Shown here: one piece after another, positions 62,387 through 64,000 of the stretch | Layout: each line of letters starts with the position of its first letter | Position numbering within the stretch: the stretch's first letter is position 1 | From: Cognatitamlana onchidii | Lineage (GTDB): Bacteria > Bacteroidota > Bacteroidia > Flavobacteriales > Flavobacteriaceae | Direction: 5' to 3' | Assembly: GCF_004804355.1 (NCBI RefSeq) | Contig: NZ_SRWZ01000005.1 | Location: 62,001-126,000 of the forward strand | DNA length: 64,000 bases | Position numbers and translations under genes: made by a program | The notes under the pieces: generated by a model | Database searches by the model: none | Told to the model about the DNA's origin: nothing | The model's input: only the letters and a program-made list of their open reading frames with translations

Positions 62387-62696
62387 TTTTGATAAATTCG
62401 CTGGATTTAGAAAAGCAATAAATAAATTGGAGAAAACAGGTTTATTAATAGACGAAATAAATGAACTACGTTATAGTGCAATTTTCACAACAAATAAAGA
62501 TAAAATTTCATTAAACATAAATGAAGCTAGTCCATTAAAAGCAAAATTGGATTATTTAATAAATCTTGTAGGCTCTTTAAGTAAAAGTTTCAAAGAAATT
62601 ACTGGAGAAACTAATGAAAATAGTATAAGCATTAAACTTCCTAATGTTGAACCCGTAACTGACGATTATACGAGACCGATGGAATACATTCCCTAA
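62364..62696 (+). CDS. Hypothetical protein, possibly the 3' part of a broken gene
   Basis: 110 residues from the ATG at 62364 (MEIMECPNFDKFAGFRKAIN). Soluble, lysine-rich, with two predicted helices and no recognised domain. The start is uncertain: TTG at 62349 or a second ATG at 62373 is also possible. A frame in a different phase runs into it from upstream (62294), so the gene may be frameshifted by one base in the AATGGAAATAATGGAATG stretch. Confidence 0.45.
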   Translation: MEIMECPNFDKFAGFRKAINKLEKTGLLIDEINELRYSAIFTTNKDKISLNINEASPLKAKLDYLINLVGSLSKSFKEITGETNENSISIKLPNVEPVTDDYTRPMEYIP

Positions 62697-62739
62697 AGCC
62701 TAAAATAATTCTATTTTTTGAAAAATAGTACCTTTTTTT

Positions 62740-63216
62740 ATGAATATTATTGTCGCATATACTATATTTGCGACTACAATTAATAAAGACATCAATACTA
62801 AAGAACCAAATAACAATATTGGCTATTTACTTTGGCAAACAACCATGTTGTGGCAAAAACAAATGAACACTGCATTAAGCCAAGTCGGATTAACACATAC
62901 TCAATTTGTTATACTAATATCTCTGGGGTGGTTATTGAAAAAATCTTCAAATGTTACTCAATCGGAAATTGCCGACTTCAGTAAAACTGATAGAATGATG
63001 GTTTCCAAAATTCTGAGGACACTTCAAAAGAAAGGGTTGATTGCTAGAAAAGAACACGAAAAGGACACAAGAGCTAAATGTGTCTTTCTAACTCAAGTAG
63101 GTGAAGAAACAATGCAAAAGGCATTTAAAATAAAACTACATGCTAATGAAGAATTCTTTAGTAAGCTTCCTGACCAAGAGCGGTTCATTGAGGATTTAAA
63201 ACATATTTTATCCTAA
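62740..63216 (+). CDS. MarR family transcriptional regulator
   Basis: 158 residues. The winged-helix core has LLWQTTMLWQKQMNTALSQVGLTHTQFVIL, SEIADFSKTDRMMVSKILRTL and KKGLIARKEHEKDTRAKCVFLT, the full MarR pattern. The first 25 residues are not family-like. A -7-like TATATTTG lies inside them at 62763-62770, so the true start may be further downstream or the ATG at 62740 may use another promoter. The lipoprotein gene 18 bases downstream may be its target. Confidence 0.85.
   Translation: MNIIVAYTIFATTINKDINTKEPNNNIGYLLWQTTMLWQKQMNTALSQVGLTHTQFVILISLGWLLKKSSNVTQSEIADFSKTDRMMVSKILRTLQKKGLIARKEHEKDTRAKCVFLTQVGEETMQKAFKIKLHANEEFFSKLPDQERFIEDLKHILS
62752..62774. promoter_or_regulatory. Palindrome overlapping a -7-like box, candidate MarR operator
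   Basis: GTCGCA (62752-62757) and TGCGAC (62769-62774) form perfect arms 11 bases apart, with TATATTTG (62763-62770) running into the right arm. A 23-base palindrome over a promoter box next to a MarR gene suggests autorepression. It lies within the annotated 5' end of the gene. Confidence 0.4.
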
Positions 63217-63234
63217 CAACTAAAAATAAGCCCA

Positions 63235-64000
63235 ATGAAAACAAACTTAATTTTAGTAATTGTATTGATGTTTTTGTTTGCATCATGCAGAAATACAACA
63301 GACAAAAAACAAGAACTGAGCTTTGATGATAAAGTCAACGATTACATTCAGAAATTCCCCTATCAGGACACCTACAATTATATGGTTAAATATACGGGAG
63401 GCGATCCGAGTAAATTAAATAAACCTACCGATGCAAAAGCTGAGCTAACAAAAGCAGGTGAAGATAAAGTTGTTCGTATGAACAATGATACTTATTATAC
63501 CGGGGGATTTATCTATTTGAAAAATGGACCTGTAAAATTAAGTGCTACATATAGCGACCCAACACGGTTTTATTCCTTTCAGTTAGTTGATGAAAAAAAT
63601 TGCAATTTTCATAATTTGATAAACCCTGAGGGAGATTATTATTTATACTACCACGAGAAGCCCAAAGGTATTAAAGAGGAACAACTCATAAAAGCACCAT
63701 CTTTAATTATAGCCGTAATAACGCGTGTTGAAGTTAAGGATAAAGATAATGCTAAAGACGTCGAAACAGCAAGGCAAGTCTTTAATGGCTTAAGAATTTC
63801 CGGACCTGAAATAGAAGAATTCCCTAAACTTGATTTATTAAGCAGTTTTGAAGATTCTGTAGTCAATAGGGCCAATCAAATAATGGATTCAGTTTTTGCT
63901 AATGTTTCCTTTAAAGAGTTGGTTGCTTCGCCAGAACAAGTTCCCAAAGAAGTTTCATATCTAAAATTGGCAGCAGGCACAAAAGGTGGTTGGGGAGGTC
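63235..64000 (+). CDS. DUF1254-type lipoprotein, 3' end outside the window
   Basis: The frame starts MKTNLILVIVLMFLFASC, a lipoprotein signal with Cys 18, and runs open to the last base (255 residues seen). The mature part has YIQKFPYQDTYNYMVKYTGG, VVRMNNDTYYTGGFIYLKNG, PTRFYSFQLVD and NPEGDYYLYY, a pattern of the DUF1254 domain, which is usually followed by DUF1214. Function unknown. It starts 18 bases after the MarR gene, so the two are likely co-transcribed. Confidence 0.75.
   Translation, partial: MKTNLILVIVLMFLFASCRNTTDKKQELSFDDKVNDYIQKFPYQDTYNYMVKYTGGDPSKLNKPTDAKAELTKAGEDKVVRMNNDTYYTGGFIYLKNGPVKLSATYSDPTRFYSFQLVDEKNCNFHNLINPEGDYYLYYHEKPKGIKEEQLIKAPSLIIAVITRVEVKDKDNAKDVETARQVFNGLRISGPEIEEFPKLDLLSSFEDSVVNRANQIMDSVFANVSFKELVASPEQVPKEVSYLKLAAGTKGGWGG

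Noticed and set aside
1-64000. CRISPR arrays, tRNA or rRNA genes, prophage or intact transposons
   Set aside because: I saw no spaced direct repeats, tRNA-like cloverleaf sequences, rRNA signatures, integrase or transposase frames in the window.

Overview
The window is a chromosomal stretch of a Bacteroidota bacterium, most likely a marine member of the Flavobacteriaceae. Supporting signs are low G+C, promoters of the form TAnnTTTG (often with TTTG about 19 bases upstream) instead of sigma-70 boxes, little sign of Shine-Dalgarno sequences, a 44-residue ribosomal protein THX, DUF4252, DUF4199 and SIMPL families, a TonB-dependent receptor and many lipoproteins. Most of the window is core genome. 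No rRNA, tRNA, CRISPR array, prophage or intact insertion sequence was recognised.

Layout. 1-3589: end of the trp operon (trpD', trpC, a trpF-trpB fusion, trpA) with a dispersed repeat between trpB and trpA. 3612-16911: housekeeping genes, including SIMPL, trmL, two DEAD-box helicases, protein THX, trmH, a sirtuin and purB. 16971-19180: ECF sigma locus 1, with a membrane partner and two DUF4252 proteins. 19250-30248: a secreted S41 protease, then a vitamin B12 island. The island has a riboswitch-controlled TonB receptor, the cobUTSC genes that assemble the nucleotide loop, and a btuFCD-like ABC importer. Two Dph6-like PP-loop proteins lie in or beside it. 30346-49597: core genes, including rmuC, carB, rpmH, mtaB, rpmE2, a phosphosugar mutase and an MsbA-like exporter. 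49852-51439: ECF locus 2, with sigma, single-span membrane protein and Spy-like protein. 51509-59857: ECF locus 3 and its apparent regulon. 60204-64000: rsmB, a DHFR-like protein, a possibly broken small gene, a MarR regulator and the start of a DUF1254-type lipoprotein.

The most interesting part is 51509-59857. Five sites with the same structure, CGCARGTTT, then 13 bases, then CATCWAAA, lie 22-27 bases before the start codons of the sigma factor, its membrane partner (with a corrected start), a CotH-like protein, an EF-hand protein and a previously uncalled 48-residue membrane protein. Behind the last one lie two YHYH proteins, a sulfatase, a YwqK-like protein and an SCO protein. The sigma, small one-span protein and Spy/CnrX-like protein resemble metal-sensing ECF modules of the CnrYXH type. 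I infer an autoregulated, possibly metal-responsive ECF regulon of surface and periplasmic proteins. The promoters are seen directly; the metal signal is inference.

Other notable points: the trpF-trpB fusion turns on a run of seven A; removing one A would restore the ATGA overlap seen at the other trp junctions. Three degenerate copies of one intergenic repeat family are present. The deaD mRNA leader carries a 13-base-pair hairpin. CarB ends without the usual C-terminal allosteric domain.
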